Shown here one piece after another: positions 47,978 to 60,736 of a stretch of 64,000 bases of DNA. The notes under the pieces are model-generated. The model saw only the letters and a program-made list of their open reading frames with translations, did not search any database and was not told the origin of the DNA. The translations under genes were made by a program, and so were the position numbers. Within the stretch, counting starts at the first letter, position 1. Every line of letters starts with the position of its first letter. The DNA comes from Sideroxydans lithotrophicus (GTDB taxonomy: Bacteria; Pseudomonadota; Gammaproteobacteria; Burkholderiales; Gallionellaceae), in the NCBI GenBank assembly GCA_020723185.1, contig DYJI01000005.1, forward strand, positions 1 to 64,000. The letters are read 5' to 3'.

Positions 47978-48882
47978 CAAGGAAGATCGTTCTTGTGCAA
48001 AAGGAATACGAATTCACCACCCGCCGTGACATCCAGCCAGGTGAAGGGGATATCCGGATAGGCAGCTTCCAGCACATCTCGGTTGTGTCCGATCTCGACC
48101 ACGAGGATGCCGTTCTCGGTCAGGTGCTCGCCAGCCTGCTGCAGGATGATGCGTGTGGCATCCAGTCCGTCCGTGCCGCTACCGAGCGCCAGTTCCGGCT
48201 CGTGCTTGTATTCCTGCGGCAGTGCGGCGACGGATGGCGCGTCGACATAGGGCGGGTTGCTGATGATGAGATCGTACTTGCGGCCTTCCAGCTTGGCGAA
48301 CAGGTCGGATTCGATCAGTTCGATGCGCTCGTCCAGGCCGTAGTCGGTGACGTTGTATTGCGCCACATCCAGTGCATCCGCCGACAGATCGACCGCATCG
48401 ATGATGGCATGCGGGAAGGCTTCCGCCGCCAGGATGGCCAGACAGCCGCTGCCGGTGCACAGGTCCAGCACGCTGTTCACCTGCTCGGCATCCTCGATCC
48501 AGGGGAACAGGCGTTCTCGCAGCAGCTCGGCAATGAAGGAACGCGGCACGATGACGCGTTCATCGACAAAGAAGGCGTGATCCCCCAGCCAGGCTTGCTG
48601 GGTAAGATAGGCGGCCGGTACGCGCTGGGTCACGCGTTTCTCGATGATGTTGAGCACTTCATAGATCTCGGACTGCGTCAGCCGCGCATCCAGGAACGGT
48701 TCCAGCTGGTCGAGCGGCAGGTGCAGCGTGTGCAGGATCAGGTAGGCGGCCTCGTCCTGCGCGTTCTCGCTGCCGTGGCCGAAGAACAGTTTGGCCTCGT
48801 TGAAGCGGCTGATGGCGAAACGGAAGCAGTCGCGCACCGTCCTGAGCGAGGTGCTGGCCTCGGAAAAATGATTGATGTCCAT
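47977..48882 (-). CDS. prmB: Ribosomal protein L3 N5-glutamine methyltransferase PrmB
   Basis: PrmB methylates a glutamine of ribosomal protein L3. The 301-residue protein has the SAM-binding motif LDLCTGSGCLAILAA and the glutamine-methyltransferase signature ISNPPYVDA. PrmC, the release-factor enzyme, is similar but usually shorter; the N-terminal region here fits PrmB. It is flanked by a small membrane protein gene (start right after that stop) and hpnC. Confidence 0.93.
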   Translation of the reverse strand: MDINHFSEASTSLRTVRDCFRFAISRFNEAKLFFGHGSENAQDEAAYLILHTLHLPLDQLEPFLDARLTQSEIYEVLNIIEKRVTQRVPAAYLTQQAWLGDHAFFVDERVIVPRSFIAELLRERLFPWIEDAEQVNSVLDLCTGSGCLAILAAEAFPHAIIDAVDLSADALDVAQYNVTDYGLDERIELIESDLFAKLEGRKYDLIISNPPYVDAPSVAALPQEYKHEPELALGSGTDGLDATRIILQQAGEHLTENGILVVEIGHNRDVLEAAYPDIPFTWLDVTAGGEFVFLLHKNDLP

Positions 48883-50562
<1,680 letters not shown>

Positions 50563-50563
<1 letters not shown>

Positions 50564-51741
50564 CAGGAATCGGAACCGGGCATCTCGATGTTCAGCTTGA
50601 TGCTGTCGAAGCTGGCAGCTGCCGGAGCATGGGCCGGTGTCTGCGATGGGTGTTCCGCAGGATCGAACGCTTTCATCTTGCTGGTCACGGAATAGTCGAT
50701 CAGCGAAGACAGGTTGCTGGCCGAGTCGGCGTTCTTCAGGGCTTCTTCCTTGGTGATCTGTCCCGACTTGAACAGCTTGTACAAGGCCTGTTCGAAGGTC
50801 TGCGAGCCGTGCGACACGCTCTGTTCGATCGCCTCGCGGATCTTCTCGATCTGGTCGTTCTTGATCAGGTCGGCGATCAGCGCGGAGTTGAGCAACACCT
50901 CCACGGCGGGCACCAGCTTGCCCTGTGTGTTGCGCACCAGTCGTTGCGAGATCACCGCGCGCATGCACATCGCCAGGTCGGACAGGATGCTCTGCCGCGC
51001 GTCATACGGGAAGAAGTTCACGATGCGGTTGAGCGCGTGGTAGCTGTTGTTGGCGTGCAGGGTAGACAGGCACAGGTGGCCGGTCTGGGCAAAGATCAGC
51101 GCGTGTTTCAAGGTGTCGCGGTCGCGGATCTCGCCGATCATCAGAACATCAGGCGCTTCGCGCATGGCAGAGATCAGCGCATTGCCATAATCCTCGGTAT
51201 CGGTGCCGATCTCGCGCTGGTTCACGATGGACTTGCCGTGGTGGAACATGTATTCCAGCGGGTCCTCGATGGTCAGGATATGGCCGCTCTGCGTGCGGTT
51301 GCGATGTTCCAGCATGGCGGCCAGCGTGGTGGACTTGCCGGAACCGGTCGCGCCGACCATCAGCACCAGACCGCGCTTCTCCATGATGAGCTCTTTGAGC
51401 ACCAGTGGCAGGTGCAGGTCCTCGATGTTCATGATGTTGTTGCGCACATAGCGGATGACGACGGCGATGCTGCCGCGCTGGCGGAACACGTTGACGCGGA
51501 AGTTGCCGATCTCGGGCACGCGGAAGGAGAAGTTCATCTCCATGTGCAGCTCGAAATCGGAGATCTGCTCCGGTGTCATCATCTCGTAGGCGATCTGCTT
51601 GATCTGCTCGTCGGTCAGCTTCTGCTGGTTGACCGGCATCAGGATGCCGTTGATTTTGATGTTGATCGGTGCGCCGACGGAGAAGAACAGGTCGGATGCC
51701 AGTTTGTCTGCAGCCAGTTGCAACAGCGGTGTGACGATCAT
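50563..51741 (-). CDS. pilU: Type IV pilus retraction ATPase, PilU-type
   Basis: This 392-residue PilT/PilU-family ATPase has Walker A GATGSGKSTT, an Asp box (LTIEDPLEYM), Walker B-like LMIGEIRD and a His box (HLCLSTLHANNS). I favour PilU over PilT because of the length and the long C-terminal tail ending SIKLNIEMPG. The start is the ATG at 51741 behind GGGGGAGAAG. PilU needs PilT to support retraction, but no pilT is in this window; the gene is embedded in a dap operon. Confidence 0.9.
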
Positions 51742-51766
51742 GTTCTTCTCCCCCGGTGGAGTGGGT

Positions 51767-52588
51767 TTAGATGCCGCGCAACAGTTCGTTGATACCGGTC
51801 TTGCCCAGTGTCTTGGCATCCACCTTCTTCACGATCACCGCGCAGTACAGGCTATGCGTGCCGTCCTTCGAAGGCATGCTGCCGCTGACCACGACGGAAC
51901 CGGCCGGCACACGACCGTAGATGATCTCGCCGGTCTCGCGGTCGAGGATCTTGGTGCTCTGGCCGATGAACACGCCCATGGAGATGACCGAGCCTTCCTC
52001 TACGACCACGCCTTCCACGATCTCGGAACGCGCGCCGATGAAGCAGTTGTCCTCGATGATGGTGGGGTTGGCCTGCACCGGTTCCAGTACGCCGCCGATG
52101 CCGACGCCGCCGGACAGGTGCACGTTCTTGCCGATCTGCGCGCAGGAACCGACGGTGGCCCAGGTGTCGACCATGGTGCCTTCATCGACGTAGGAACCGA
52201 TGTTGCAGTAGGAAGGCATCAGCACCACGTTCTTGGCGATGTACACACCGCGACGTGCGGCTGCCGGCGGCACCACGCGGAAGCCGCCTTCGCGGAATTC
52301 CTTGGAGTTGTAGTCGGCGAACTTGGAAGGCACCTTGTCGAAATAGTTTGTGAAGCCGCCCTTGATGAAGGCGTTGTCCTCGATGCGGAACGACAGCAGC
52401 ACGGCCTTCTTCAGCCATTGATGGGTGACCCATGCACCGTTGATCTTCTCGGCCACGCGCAGCTTTCCCTGGTCCAGGTATTCGATGACGGTGTTGATCG
52501 ACTCCTTGAGCTGGGCATCCACATTGCGCGGGGTGATCTCGGCGCGGCGTTCAAAGGCTTCTTCGATGATGGCTTGCAATTGGGGCAT
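51767..52588 (-). CDS. dapD: Tetrahydrodipicolinate N-succinyltransferase
   Basis: DapD succinylates tetrahydrodipicolinate in lysine/DAP synthesis. The 273-residue protein has a helical N-terminal domain and a left-handed beta-helix with hexapeptide repeats ([21 protein letters not shown] cut here at [34 protein letters not shown]). The start is the ATG at 52588 with AGGA upstream. It sits between dapC and pilU. Confidence 0.97.
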   Translation of the reverse strand: MPQLQAIIEEAFERRAEITPRNVDAQLKESINTVIEYLDQGKLRVAEKINGAWVTHQWLKKAVLLSFRIEDNAFIKGGFTNYFDKVPSKFADYNSKEFREGGFRVVPPAAARRGVYIAKNVVLMPSYCNIGSYVDEGTMVDTWATVGSCAQIGKNVHLSGGVGIGGVLEPVQANPTIIEDNCFIGARSEIVEGVVVEEGSVISMGVFIGQSTKILDRETGEIIYGRVPAGSVVVSGSMPSKDGTHSLYCAVIVKKVDAKTLGKTGINELLRGI

Positions 52589-52601
52589 GGTTTTTTCCTG
52601 G

Positions 52602-53792
52602 TTAGAGTTTATTGGTGAATTCGGCGATGCGGCGTACGGCTTCCCGCGTCTCGTCCAGTCCGGCGACCAGTGCCAGACGGATGAAATCCGCGCCGGGATT
52701 GATCCCATGCGCTTCGCGTGCCAGGAAGCTGCCGGGCAACACGGACACATTATAGTCGCGGTAGAGCTGTTGCGCGTAGGCTGTATCGGCGATGGGCGTG
52801 CGGATCCACAGGTAGAACCCCGCATCCGGTCTGCTCACCGGTAACACCGGGCTGAGTTCCTTGATGGCCAGTTCGAACTTCTCGGCATACAGACGACGGT
52901 TCTCCATCACGTGTATTTCATCGTTCCACGCGGCGATGGTTGCGGTTTGCACGGCGGGATTCATGGCACAGCCGTGATAGGTCCGGTACAGCGCGAACCT
53001 TTCCAGCACGGCGGCATCGCCCGCCACGAAGCCGGAGCGCAAGCCCGGCACGTTGGAGCGTTTGGACAGGCTGGAGAACACCACCAGGTTGCGATAGTCG
53101 CTGCGACCGAGTAGCTGCGCGGCTTTCAGGGCGCCGAGCGGCTGGTCGTCGCCGAAGTAGATCTCCGAATAGCACTCGTCGGCGGCGATGACGAAGCCGT
53201 AACGGTCACTCATCTCGAACAGGGTCTGCCATTCGGCCAGCGGCATCACGCGGCCGTTCGGGTTGCCCGGCGAGCATACATAGATGAGCTGGGTGCGCTG
53301 CCAGACTTTTTCGCTCAGATGTGTGAAGTTCAGCGCATAGTTGTCTTCTGGCAGTGTATTGAGGAAGTGCGGTGTCGCGCCCCCCAACAGCGCCGCGCCT
53401 TCATATATCTGGTAGAAGGGATTGGGACAGACCACGACCGGATCCGGCTTGCTGCGGTCGATCACGGCCTGCGCGAAAGCGAACAACGCCTCGCGGCTGC
53501 CGTTCACCGGCAACACCTGTGTCTTCATGTTCGGGGTCGGGACTTGGTAACGTCTGTGCAACCATGAGGCGATCGCCAGACGCAGCGCGTTGCTGCCCGC
53601 CGTCGTGGGATAACTCGCCAGACCATCCAGTCCCCCGATCAGCGCATCCCGGATGAACTGCGGCGTGGGGTGCTTGGGTTCGCCGATGTGCAGGCTGACC
53701 GGATCGAGTGACGAATTTGCGTTGACTTCACCGAACAGCCTGGTCAGTTTCTGGAAAGGGTAAGGTTGGAGCTTGTCTAGATATGGGTTCAT
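52602..53792 (-). CDS. dapC: Succinyldiaminopimelate aminotransferase DapC
   Basis: This 396-residue class I PLP aminotransferase has the family core: [34 protein letters not shown] and the PLP-Lys in [15 protein letters not shown]. The DapC assignment rests on the tight link to dapD and dapE, together supplying three successive steps of the succinylase DAP pathway. It is the first gene of a ten-gene minus-strand operon. Confidence 0.93.
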   Translation of the reverse strand: MNPYLDKLQPYPFQKLTRLFGEVNANSSLDPVSLHIGEPKHPTPQFIRDALIGGLDGLASYPTTAGSNALRLAIASWLHRRYQVPTPNMKTQVLPVNGSREALFAFAQAVIDRSKPDPVVVCPNPFYQIYEGAALLGGATPHFLNTLPEDNYALNFTHLSEKVWQRTQLIYVCSPGNPNGRVMPLAEWQTLFEMSDRYGFVIAADECYSEIYFGDDQPLGALKAAQLLGRSDYRNLVVFSSLSKRSNVPGLRSGFVAGDAAVLERFALYRTYHGCAMNPAVQTATIAAWNDEIHVMENRRLYAEKFELAIKELSPVLPVSRPDAGFYLWIRTPIADTAYAQQLYRDYNVSVLPGSFLAREAHGINPGADFIRLALVAGLDETREAVRRIAEFTNKL

Positions 53793-54127
53793 CAGCGAGC
53801 CGGCATGGAGAGAATCTTTCGGACTGCGGGATTATATTCGTCACCTGCGCGTGCTGCCAAAAATATCGCTTGATCCGCTCTGCAACTTGGCAAGATCGAG
53901 TGCTGTAGTGGTGCAATCTTCCGGTCATGTCTCTCGGAGATAATCAACTGGCAGGTGATGCGGATCGCTTGAGCGATCGAGGCAATACCTTGGGGATGGC
54001 GGTTAGATAGCTCCAAAGAGGCATATCTGTGAGCGGAGCATGGCCATAGAATGACCGCAATGCAGTCGCGCGGCATCAAGTGGGTCCGATTCAGTCATCG
54101 CCGCATCGTGTCTATCAGGAGAAAGTC
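53793..54127. other. 335-base intergenic region between dapC and the DUF302 gene
   Basis: The divergent spacer contains the dapC promoter (next entry), a GATCGC-TTGA-GCGATC hairpin at 53963-53978, and a possible -10 box (TAGAAT) near 54054 for the rightward genes without a clear -35. I see no ORF of credible coding quality in it. Confidence 0.5.
53831..53860 (-). promoter_or_regulatory. Sigma70 promoter of the dapC operon
   Basis: On the minus strand TTGGCA (53860-53855) and a perfect TATAAT (53836-53831) are separated by 18 bases. Transcription would begin about 30 bases before the dapC ATG. This is one of the best sigma70 matches in the window and is placed to drive the whole dapC-to-hpnE operon. 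Confidence 0.65.
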
Positions 54128-54676
54128 ATGTTGAAACTGTTTGGGGGATTTGCAGCGGGTGTACTGGCAGTCGCTGTGCTTGCGTATGTCTTCATGGGAA
54201 GTCTGATGTTCCGTGAGATCGAGAGTCCGTTCGGGGTCGAAGAAACGGTCGCGCGCATCCAGCACAATATCCAGAAGGTGGGTAATGGCTGGGCGCTGTC
54301 CGGTTTGCGTAACCCGGGCAAGGCTGTCGAGTCTTCCGGGGGGAATGTGTTGCCGGTGATCATGGTCGAGGCGTGCAGTACGAAATATTCGGCACCGATA
54401 CTGAAGGACGATTCGGTGCGCTTCCTGTCCATCCTGATGCCTTGCAAGGTGTCGGTGTACAAAAAGAACGACGGCAAGACCTATATCGGCATGATGAATG
54501 CCAGCCTGATGGGCAAGATGTTCGGTCCCATGGTGGGTGATGTGATGGGCAAGGTTGCTGAGGACCAGGCCAAGTTCGTGCTGTTCGATCCCAATGAGCC
54601 GGCACCATCCATGATCAAAACGGCCCCGCCGGGAGCCAGCGGAGCAGGGGGGGCAAGCGCCGCCGGAGGCTGCTGA
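54128..54676 (+). CDS. DUF302 membrane-anchored protein
   Basis: The ATG at 54128 follows AGGAGAAAG. The 182-residue protein has an N-terminal membrane helix or uncleaved signal (GGFAAGVLAVAVLAYVFMG). A DUF302 domain follows (FGVEETVARIQHNIQKVGNGWALSG, FLSILMPCKVSVYKK), and the tail is a Gly/Ala-rich stretch ending in Cys. DUF302 proteins recur near sulphur and c-type cytochrome genes, but the biochemical role is unknown. It stands 37 bases before the octaheme cytochrome gene and is probably co-transcribed with it. Confidence 0.85.
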   Translation: MLKLFGGFAAGVLAVAVLAYVFMGSLMFREIESPFGVEETVARIQHNIQKVGNGWALSGLRNPGKAVESSGGNVLPVIMVEACSTKYSAPILKDDSVRFLSILMPCKVSVYKKNDGKTYIGMMNASLMGKMFGPMVGDVMGKVAEDQAKFVLFDPNEPAPSMIKTAPPGASGAGGASAAGGC

Positions 54677-54713
54677 GCAAGTTCGTCATCTCCACCGTAG
54701 TGAAAGAACCGGA

Positions 54714-56339
54714 ATGAACATACCTACTATCAGAACGGCCCTGCTTGCGATGTGTGGGGCTACGCTCGTGTTGACGACGTCCTTGGGTTTGGCGGTTGCC
54801 AAGGCGGTCGAATCCGATGCACAGAATGCGGCAGCGGCCGGCAGAATGTCGACTGCCGACCACAGCAAGTTCCCCGAGTTGGACCGCGTATTCAAAACCG
54901 GGCCGGAAGTGACCCAGGCCTGCCTGATCTGCCATACCGAAGCAGCGCGACAGGTGCAGCACACCAAACACTGGACCTGGCAGTCGAAGGATCCCAAGAC
55001 GGGGCAGGTACGGGGCAAGAAGAACATCATCAACAACTATTGCACGGCGGTCGTCTCCAACGAGAAGGATTGCATGGCCTGTCATGCCGGCTATGGCTGG
55101 AAGGACCAGAGTTTTGATTTTTCTGTGCAGAAGAACGTCGATTGCCTGATCTGCCATGATGGGACAGGCACTTACCGCAAGTTGCCTGGTTATTCGGGGC
55201 ACCCGGTGTACAAGCGTGTCGAGTTCCCGCACGGTTCCGGCAAGTTCGTCGAAGCGGTCGATCTGCGCAAAGTCGCACAGAGTATCCAGTTGCCGACCCG
55301 CTCCAACTGCGGTTCCTGCCACTTCTTCGGTGGGGGTGCCAATGGGGCGAAACACGGCGACATGGACAGTTCCCTGCAGCATCCGGGGCGCTATCTGGAC
55401 GTACATATGGACGAAAAAGGCCTGAACTTCAGCTGCACGACCTGCCATGCCACGAAGCGACACGAGATAACAGGTAGCCGCTACAACATAGAAGCGGCGC
55501 GTACTGGCGAGGCGGCGATACGCGGCAAGTCTGATGAGAATCCGGCAGCCTGCCAGGCCTGCCACAGCAACAAGCCGCACCATCAGGCACGACTCGATCA
55601 GCATACCGACCACATCGCCTGCCAGACCTGTCACATCCCGGAGTTCGCGCGCAATGACATAGGCACCGAGTTGAGTTGGGACTGGTCCAAGGCCACCACC
55701 ATGGGGCCGGATGGCAAGCGCATGGTGCGCAAGGACAGCGCCGGGCGACGCGCTTTCGATTCGCAAAAGGGCGAATGGAAGTGGGAGTCGTATGTCATTC
55801 CAGAATACCGCTGGTTCAACGGCACGTCCACCTACAAGGTGATAGGTGACAAGATCGACCCGAGCAAACCGGTGCAACTCAGTGAGGTGGGCGGCGGGCC
55901 GGAGGATCCGGAATCACGCATCTGGCCGACCAAGGTGCATCGCGGCAAGCAACCTTACGATACGGTCAACATGACGCTGACCGTGCAGCATACCGGCGGC
56001 GAGGATTCGACCGCACTGTGGCACAACTATGATTGGCAGAAGGCAATCGGCACCGGCATGAAGGCAGCCGGACTGCCTTATAGCGGCAAGTTCGATTTCG
56101 TCGAGACCGAGTTGACCTGGCCGATCACGCACATGGTCGCACCCAAGCAGGATGCGCTGAGTTGTGAGCAATGCCACAGCAAGAACGGGAGGCTCAAGGA
56201 TATCGAAGGCATCTATATGCCGGCACGCGACGGCAGTCGCTGGCTGGACATAATCGGCTGGGCACTGGCATTGCTGACCTTGATCGGCGTTGTGGTGCAC
56301 GGTGCGATCCGTGTGGTGAACAGCAGGAAGGCAGGGTGA
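54714..56339 (+). CDS. Octaheme c-type cytochrome, tetrathionate reductase (OTR) family
   Basis: This 541-residue exported cytochrome has a signal peptide and exactly eight CxxCH motifs (Cys at about 70, 120, 144, 199, 241, 280, 303 and 484). The count, spacing and the long region between hemes 7 and 8 fit the octaheme tetrathionate reductase family, in which the enzyme reduces tetrathionate, nitrite or hydroxylamine in vitro. A C-terminal membrane helix (WLDIIGWALALLTLIGVVVHG) anchors it in the inner membrane facing the periplasm. The cytochrome b gene starts 4 bases after its stop. The physiological substrate is not settled by sequence. Confidence 0.9.
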   Translation: MNIPTIRTALLAMCGATLVLTTSLGLAVAKAVESDAQNAAAAGRMSTADHSKFPELDRVFKTGPEVTQACLICHTEAARQVQHTKHWTWQSKDPKTGQVRGKKNIINNYCTAVVSNEKDCMACHAGYGWKDQSFDFSVQKNVDCLICHDGTGTYRKLPGYSGHPVYKRVEFPHGSGKFVEAVDLRKVAQSIQLPTRSNCGSCHFFGGGANGAKHGDMDSSLQHPGRYLDVHMDEKGLNFSCTTCHATKRHEITGSRYNIEAARTGEAAIRGKSDENPAACQACHSNKPHHQARLDQHTDHIACQTCHIPEFARNDIGTELSWDWSKATTMGPDGKRMVRKDSAGRRAFDSQKGEWKWESYVIPEYRWFNGTSTYKVIGDKIDPSKPVQLSEVGGGPEDPESRIWPTKVHRGKQPYDTVNMTLTVQHTGGEDSTALWHNYDWQKAIGTGMKAAGLPYSGKFDFVETELTWPITHMVAPKQDALSCEQCHSKNGRLKDIEGIYMPARDGSRWLDIIGWALALLTLIGVVVHGAIRVVNSRKAG

Positions 56340-56343
56340 TGAA

Positions 56344-56946
56344 ATGACAGTCGAGAGGATCTACGTATTCAAGAAGTTCGAACGTTTCTGGCACTGGTCT
56401 CAGGCTTTGCTCATCATCTTCATGCTGCTCACCGGCTTCGAGGTGCATGGCAGCTACCATCTGTTCGGTTTCGCGGATGCTGTGGCGATGCATACCGTCG
56501 CCGCCTGGACGCTGGTGGGGCTGTGGGTGTTCGCCATCTTCTGGCATTTCACGACCGGGGAGTGGAAGCAGTACCTGCCGACCACCGAGAAGGTCGTGGC
56601 GATGATCCGCTTTTACTCGGTGGGTATCTTTCAGGGCGCGCCGCATCCTTATCGCCCGACCGTCTTGAAGAAACACAATCCCCTGCAACGGCTCGCCTAT
56701 CTGGGTGTGCTGCTGTTCATCGGCCCCTTGCTCTGGATCACGGGCTGGTTCTACCTTTTCTTCGGGGATTGGAAGGCTTGGGGCGTGGATGGCTTGCTGT
56801 CGCTGGAGTGGGTCGCGTTCTTCCATACGGCGGGGGCGTTCATGATGCTGGCATTCCTCATCGCGCACATCTATCTGACCACTACCGGACATACCCCCTT
56901 GTCCCACATCAAGGCCATGATCACCGGTTGGGAAGAGGTCGACTGA
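56344..56946 (+). CDS. Membrane cytochrome b (b561/formate-dehydrogenase-gamma type)
   Basis: This 200-residue protein has four membrane helices with heme-ligand-type histidines (ERFWHWSQALLI, AMHTVAAWTL, FFHTAGAFMM, IAHIYLTTTGHT). It matches the cytochrome b subunits that link periplasmic redox enzymes to quinone. Immediate adjacency to the membrane-anchored octaheme cytochrome suggests the two form a quinone-linked electron-transfer complex. Confidence 0.9.
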   Translation: MTVERIYVFKKFERFWHWSQALLIIFMLLTGFEVHGSYHLFGFADAVAMHTVAAWTLVGLWVFAIFWHFTTGEWKQYLPTTEKVVAMIRFYSVGIFQGAPHPYRPTVLKKHNPLQRLAYLGVLLFIGPLLWITGWFYLFFGDWKAWGVDGLLSLEWVAFFHTAGAFMMLAFLIAHIYLTTTGHTPLSHIKAMITGWEEVD

Positions 56947-57003
56947 CCTGTACCAGTTCCAATACTGATCTGATGATCAGATACGCTGGCATGTACGTTA
57001 TCG

Positions 57004-57025
57004 GGACGGTCTCCGCCTGCCGTCC
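57004..57025 (+). terminator. Weak hairpin after the cytochrome b gene
   Basis: GGACGG and CCGTCC form a 6-bp stem with a 10-base loop. A clear T-run is missing, so it is at best a weak terminator. A second hairpin (CTGATC-TGAT-GATCAG) lies just upstream. Confidence 0.3.
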
Positions 57026-57094
57026 ACATTAGGCTGTGTGATAATCAACGCAAGTCGAGGCATCGTTTCGATAGGACGCTGACAGGGGCGGGAA

Positions 57095-57973
57095 GTGACT
57101 GCAAAGAAAAACGTCGTGCCGGTAGCAGGCTTGTTGAGCGGTGCATTGGTGTGGGGATTGATCTGGTATCCCTACCGGGTGCTGCAGGACGCCGGCATAT
57201 CGGGTGCTTTGGCCACCGGACTGACCTACGGTTTCGCCATGCTGTGCGGCTCATTCATCCTGCCGCGCCTGTGGCGCGAACGTGCGTCGCTGGGCGGCTG
57301 GGCCTTGCTGCTGGTGTTCAGTGCGGGCTGGGCCAATCTGGGATACGTGCTGGGCATGCTGCAGGGCGAGGTGATGCGCGTGCTGCTGCTGTTCTATCTC
57401 GCGCCGGTGTGGACCGTTCTGTTCTCGCGCTGGCTGCTGGGCGAGCGCCTCGACCGCCATGGCTATGCCATCGTCGCGCTGTCGCTGGGCGGTGCGGTGG
57501 TGATGCTGTGGACGCCGGAGCTGGGCCTGCCGATCCCGCAGAATGTGTCGGAATGGCTGGGCCTGACTGCCGGCATGGGCTTCGCGCTCTCCAATGTCGT
57601 CTCGCGCCGCTCCTCCCATCTGTCGGTGGAAGTCAAATCGTTCAGCCTCTGGCTGGGTACCCTGGTGCTGACCCTGCCGTTCCTGTGGTGGCAGGGTGGC
57701 GTGTCTCAGCAACTGGCGGTCGTCCCGGCCGGGTTCTGGGGATTGCTGCTGTTGATGGGGCTGGTGCTGTGCGCCACCAGCTTCGCCGTGCAATACGGTG
57801 TCTCACATATCCCCGCCAATCGTGCGGTGGTGCTGTTCTTGTTCGAGCTGGTGGTCGCCGCCGCCGCAGCCTGGGTGCTGGCCGGCGAACGCATGGACTG
57901 GCGTGAGTGGGTGGGGGCGGCACTCATCGTCTCGGCTACCCTTCTGTCTGGCAGGGTGCACCGGGACGAATGA
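57095..57973 (+). CDS. DMT-superfamily (EamA) permease
   Basis: This 292-residue protein has ten predicted membrane helices in two EamA-type repeats (GALVWGLIWYPYRVL and GFALSNVVSRRSS). DMT/EamA permeases export amino acids or other small metabolites; the substrate cannot be read from the sequence. The start is the GTG at 57095 with GGGGCGGGA upstream. It stands alone, converging with the aldolase gene. Confidence 0.85.
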   Translation: MTAKKNVVPVAGLLSGALVWGLIWYPYRVLQDAGISGALATGLTYGFAMLCGSFILPRLWRERASLGGWALLLVFSAGWANLGYVLGMLQGEVMRVLLLFYLAPVWTVLFSRWLLGERLDRHGYAIVALSLGGAVVMLWTPELGLPIPQNVSEWLGLTAGMGFALSNVVSRRSSHLSVEVKSFSLWLGTLVLTLPFLWWQGGVSQQLAVVPAGFWGLLLLMGLVLCATSFAVQYGVSHIPANRAVVLFLFELVVAAAAAWVLAGERMDWREWVGAALIVSATLLSGRVHRDE

Positions 57974-57998
57974 GTCCTTAGCGGTTCTCTTGATTGTT

Positions 57999-59048
<1,050 letters not shown>

Positions 59049-59156
59049 GATTCTTTCTCCTTTGAAAAAATACGATGAAGCGGGCAACGGATCAGGGATT
59101 CCATGTTACTCCTCCGATATAATTCCGGCATTCATATTCATCGTCTGGAACCGCTC

Positions 59157-60365
59157 ATGCAAGCCGCCATCCTTGGTACACCGCTGTCACCGTCCGCCAC
59201 CAAAGTCATGCTGCTGGGCAGCGGCGAGCTTGGCAAGGAAGTCATCATCGCGTTGCAGCGGCTGGGGGTGGAAGTCATCGCGGTGGACCGTTACGAGAAC
59301 GCACCGGGACATCAGGTGGCGCATCGTGCGCATGTCATCAATATGGCGGACGGTGCCGCTTTGCGTGCATTGATCGAGAAAGAGCAGCCACAGATCATCG
59401 TGCCGGAGATCGAGGCCATCGCCACCGACATGCTGGTGCAGATCGAGAGCGAAGGGCTGGCGCGGGTCATTCCGACGGCCAGAGCTGCCAAACTCACCAT
59501 GAACCGGGAAGGCATACGCCGTCTGGCGGCAGAGACACTGTGGCTGCCGACTTCACCGTACAGGTTCGCCGACAGCCTGGAAGAACTACAGGCGGCGATC
59601 GACGGCGGCATCGGCTATCCCTGCATCGTCAAACCGGTGATGTCCTCTTCCGGCAAGGGGCAGTCGAAAGTGGATGGCCCGGATGACGTGAAGAAGGCAT
59701 GGGACTACGCGGCCAGCGGTTCGCGCGTGGACCAGGGGCGGGTGATCGTGGAAGGTTTCATCGACTTCGACTACGAGATCACGCAACTGACCGTGCGCGC
59801 ACTGGGGGTGGGAGGGGAGATCGAGACGCATTTCTGCGCCCCCATCGGTCATGTGCAGGTGCACGGCGACTACGTCGAGAGCTGGCAGCCGATGGTGATG
59901 TCCGAGGTCGCTTTGCAGCGCTCGCGCGAGATCGCGAAGCAGGTCACCGACGACCTCGGCGGTCTCGGCCTGTTCGGCGTCGAACTGTTCGTGAAGGGCG
60001 ACCGCGTGTGGTTCTCAGAAGTCAGCCCGCGTCCGCACGACACCGGCATGGTGACCATGTGCACACAGCGCTTCAACGAGTTCGAGCTGCATGCCCGCGC
60101 CATCCTTGGCCTGCCGGTGGATGCGTCGTTGCGCGAGTCCGGTGCGTCGGCTGTCATCTATGGACAGATGGATGAAAAGGGCATCGCCTTCAAGGGTGTG
60201 GCAGAGGCTTTGCGTGTGCCGGGCGCGGACATCCGCCTGTTCGGCAAGCCGGAAGCTTTCACGCGCCGCCGCATGGGGGTGGCGCTGGCCACCGGCGACG
60301 ATACCGATGAGGCCCGGCAGCGCGCCAAGATGGCAGCAAGCAAAGTCGTTCCGTTCAAACCATGA
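59157..60365 (+). CDS. purT: Formate-dependent GAR transformylase PurT
   Basis: PurT uses formate and ATP to formylate glycinamide ribonucleotide in purine synthesis. The 402-residue ATP-grasp protein starts at the ATG at 59157 (the ORF-track start is 18 codons earlier and unsupported). It has [32 protein letters not shown] and [21 protein letters not shown] at 59118-59123 may be the -10 box of its promoter. It overlaps the next gene by four bases. Confidence 0.97.
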   Translation: MQAAILGTPLSPSATKVMLLGSGELGKEVIIALQRLGVEVIAVDRYENAPGHQVAHRAHVINMADGAALRALIEKEQPQIIVPEIEAIATDMLVQIESEGLARVIPTARAAKLTMNREGIRRLAAETLWLPTSPYRFADSLEELQAAIDGGIGYPCIVKPVMSSSGKGQSKVDGPDDVKKAWDYAASGSRVDQGRVIVEGFIDFDYEITQLTVRALGVGGEIETHFCAPIGHVQVHGDYVESWQPMVMSEVALQRSREIAKQVTDDLGGLGLFGVELFVKGDRVWFSEVSPRPHDTGMVTMCTQRFNEFELHARAILGLPVDASLRESGASAVIYGQMDEKGIAFKGVAEALRVPGADIRLFGKPEAFTRRRMGVALATGDDTDEARQRAKMAASKVVPFKP

Positions 60366-60736
60366 TCCTGGGCATCCATCACGCCACCTTCATCAGCAGC
60401 GACTTGGCACGTTCGCGCGGATTCTATGAGGGGTTGCTGGGATTGCAGCCCGATCCCAAACGTTCGCTGATGAGCTTTGACGGTGTGTGGTACGACGTGG
60501 CACCGGATCAGCAGATCCATCTGATGGTGTTGCCAGATCCGGACGCGGGTGTGGAACGTCCGCTGCATGGCGGGCGCGACCGTCATGTGGCGTTCATGGT
60601 GCGAGATGTGAAGGCCCTGGCCGCGCATCTGCTGGCGGCTGGTGTCGCATTCACCCTCAGTCAGTCGGGACGCAGTGCTTTGTTCTGCCGCGATCCGGAC
60701 GGCAATGCACTCGAGTTCGTTCAAGCACGATCATGA
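60362..60736 (+). CDS. VOC-superfamily (glyoxalase-like) protein
   Basis: This 124-residue protein has the paired beta-alpha-beta-beta-beta layout of the vicinal-oxygen-chelate fold: [25 protein letters not shown] and the C-terminal [13 protein letters not shown]. The metal ligands are probably His7, His54, His75 or their equivalents, and the Glu of LEFV. Substrate unknown. It overlaps purT and zapE by four bases each, forming a purT-VOC-zapE operon. Confidence 0.88.
   Translation: MILGIHHATFISSDLARSRGFYEGLLGLQPDPKRSLMSFDGVWYDVAPDQQIHLMVLPDPDAGVERPLHGGRDRHVAFMVRDVKALAAHLLAAGVAFTLSQSGRSALFCRDPDGNALEFVQARS

Noticed and set aside
46403-48061. 552-codon plus-strand ORF opposite hpnD/hpnC
   Set aside because: Shadow of the squalene-synthesis genes; composition typical of antisense frames.
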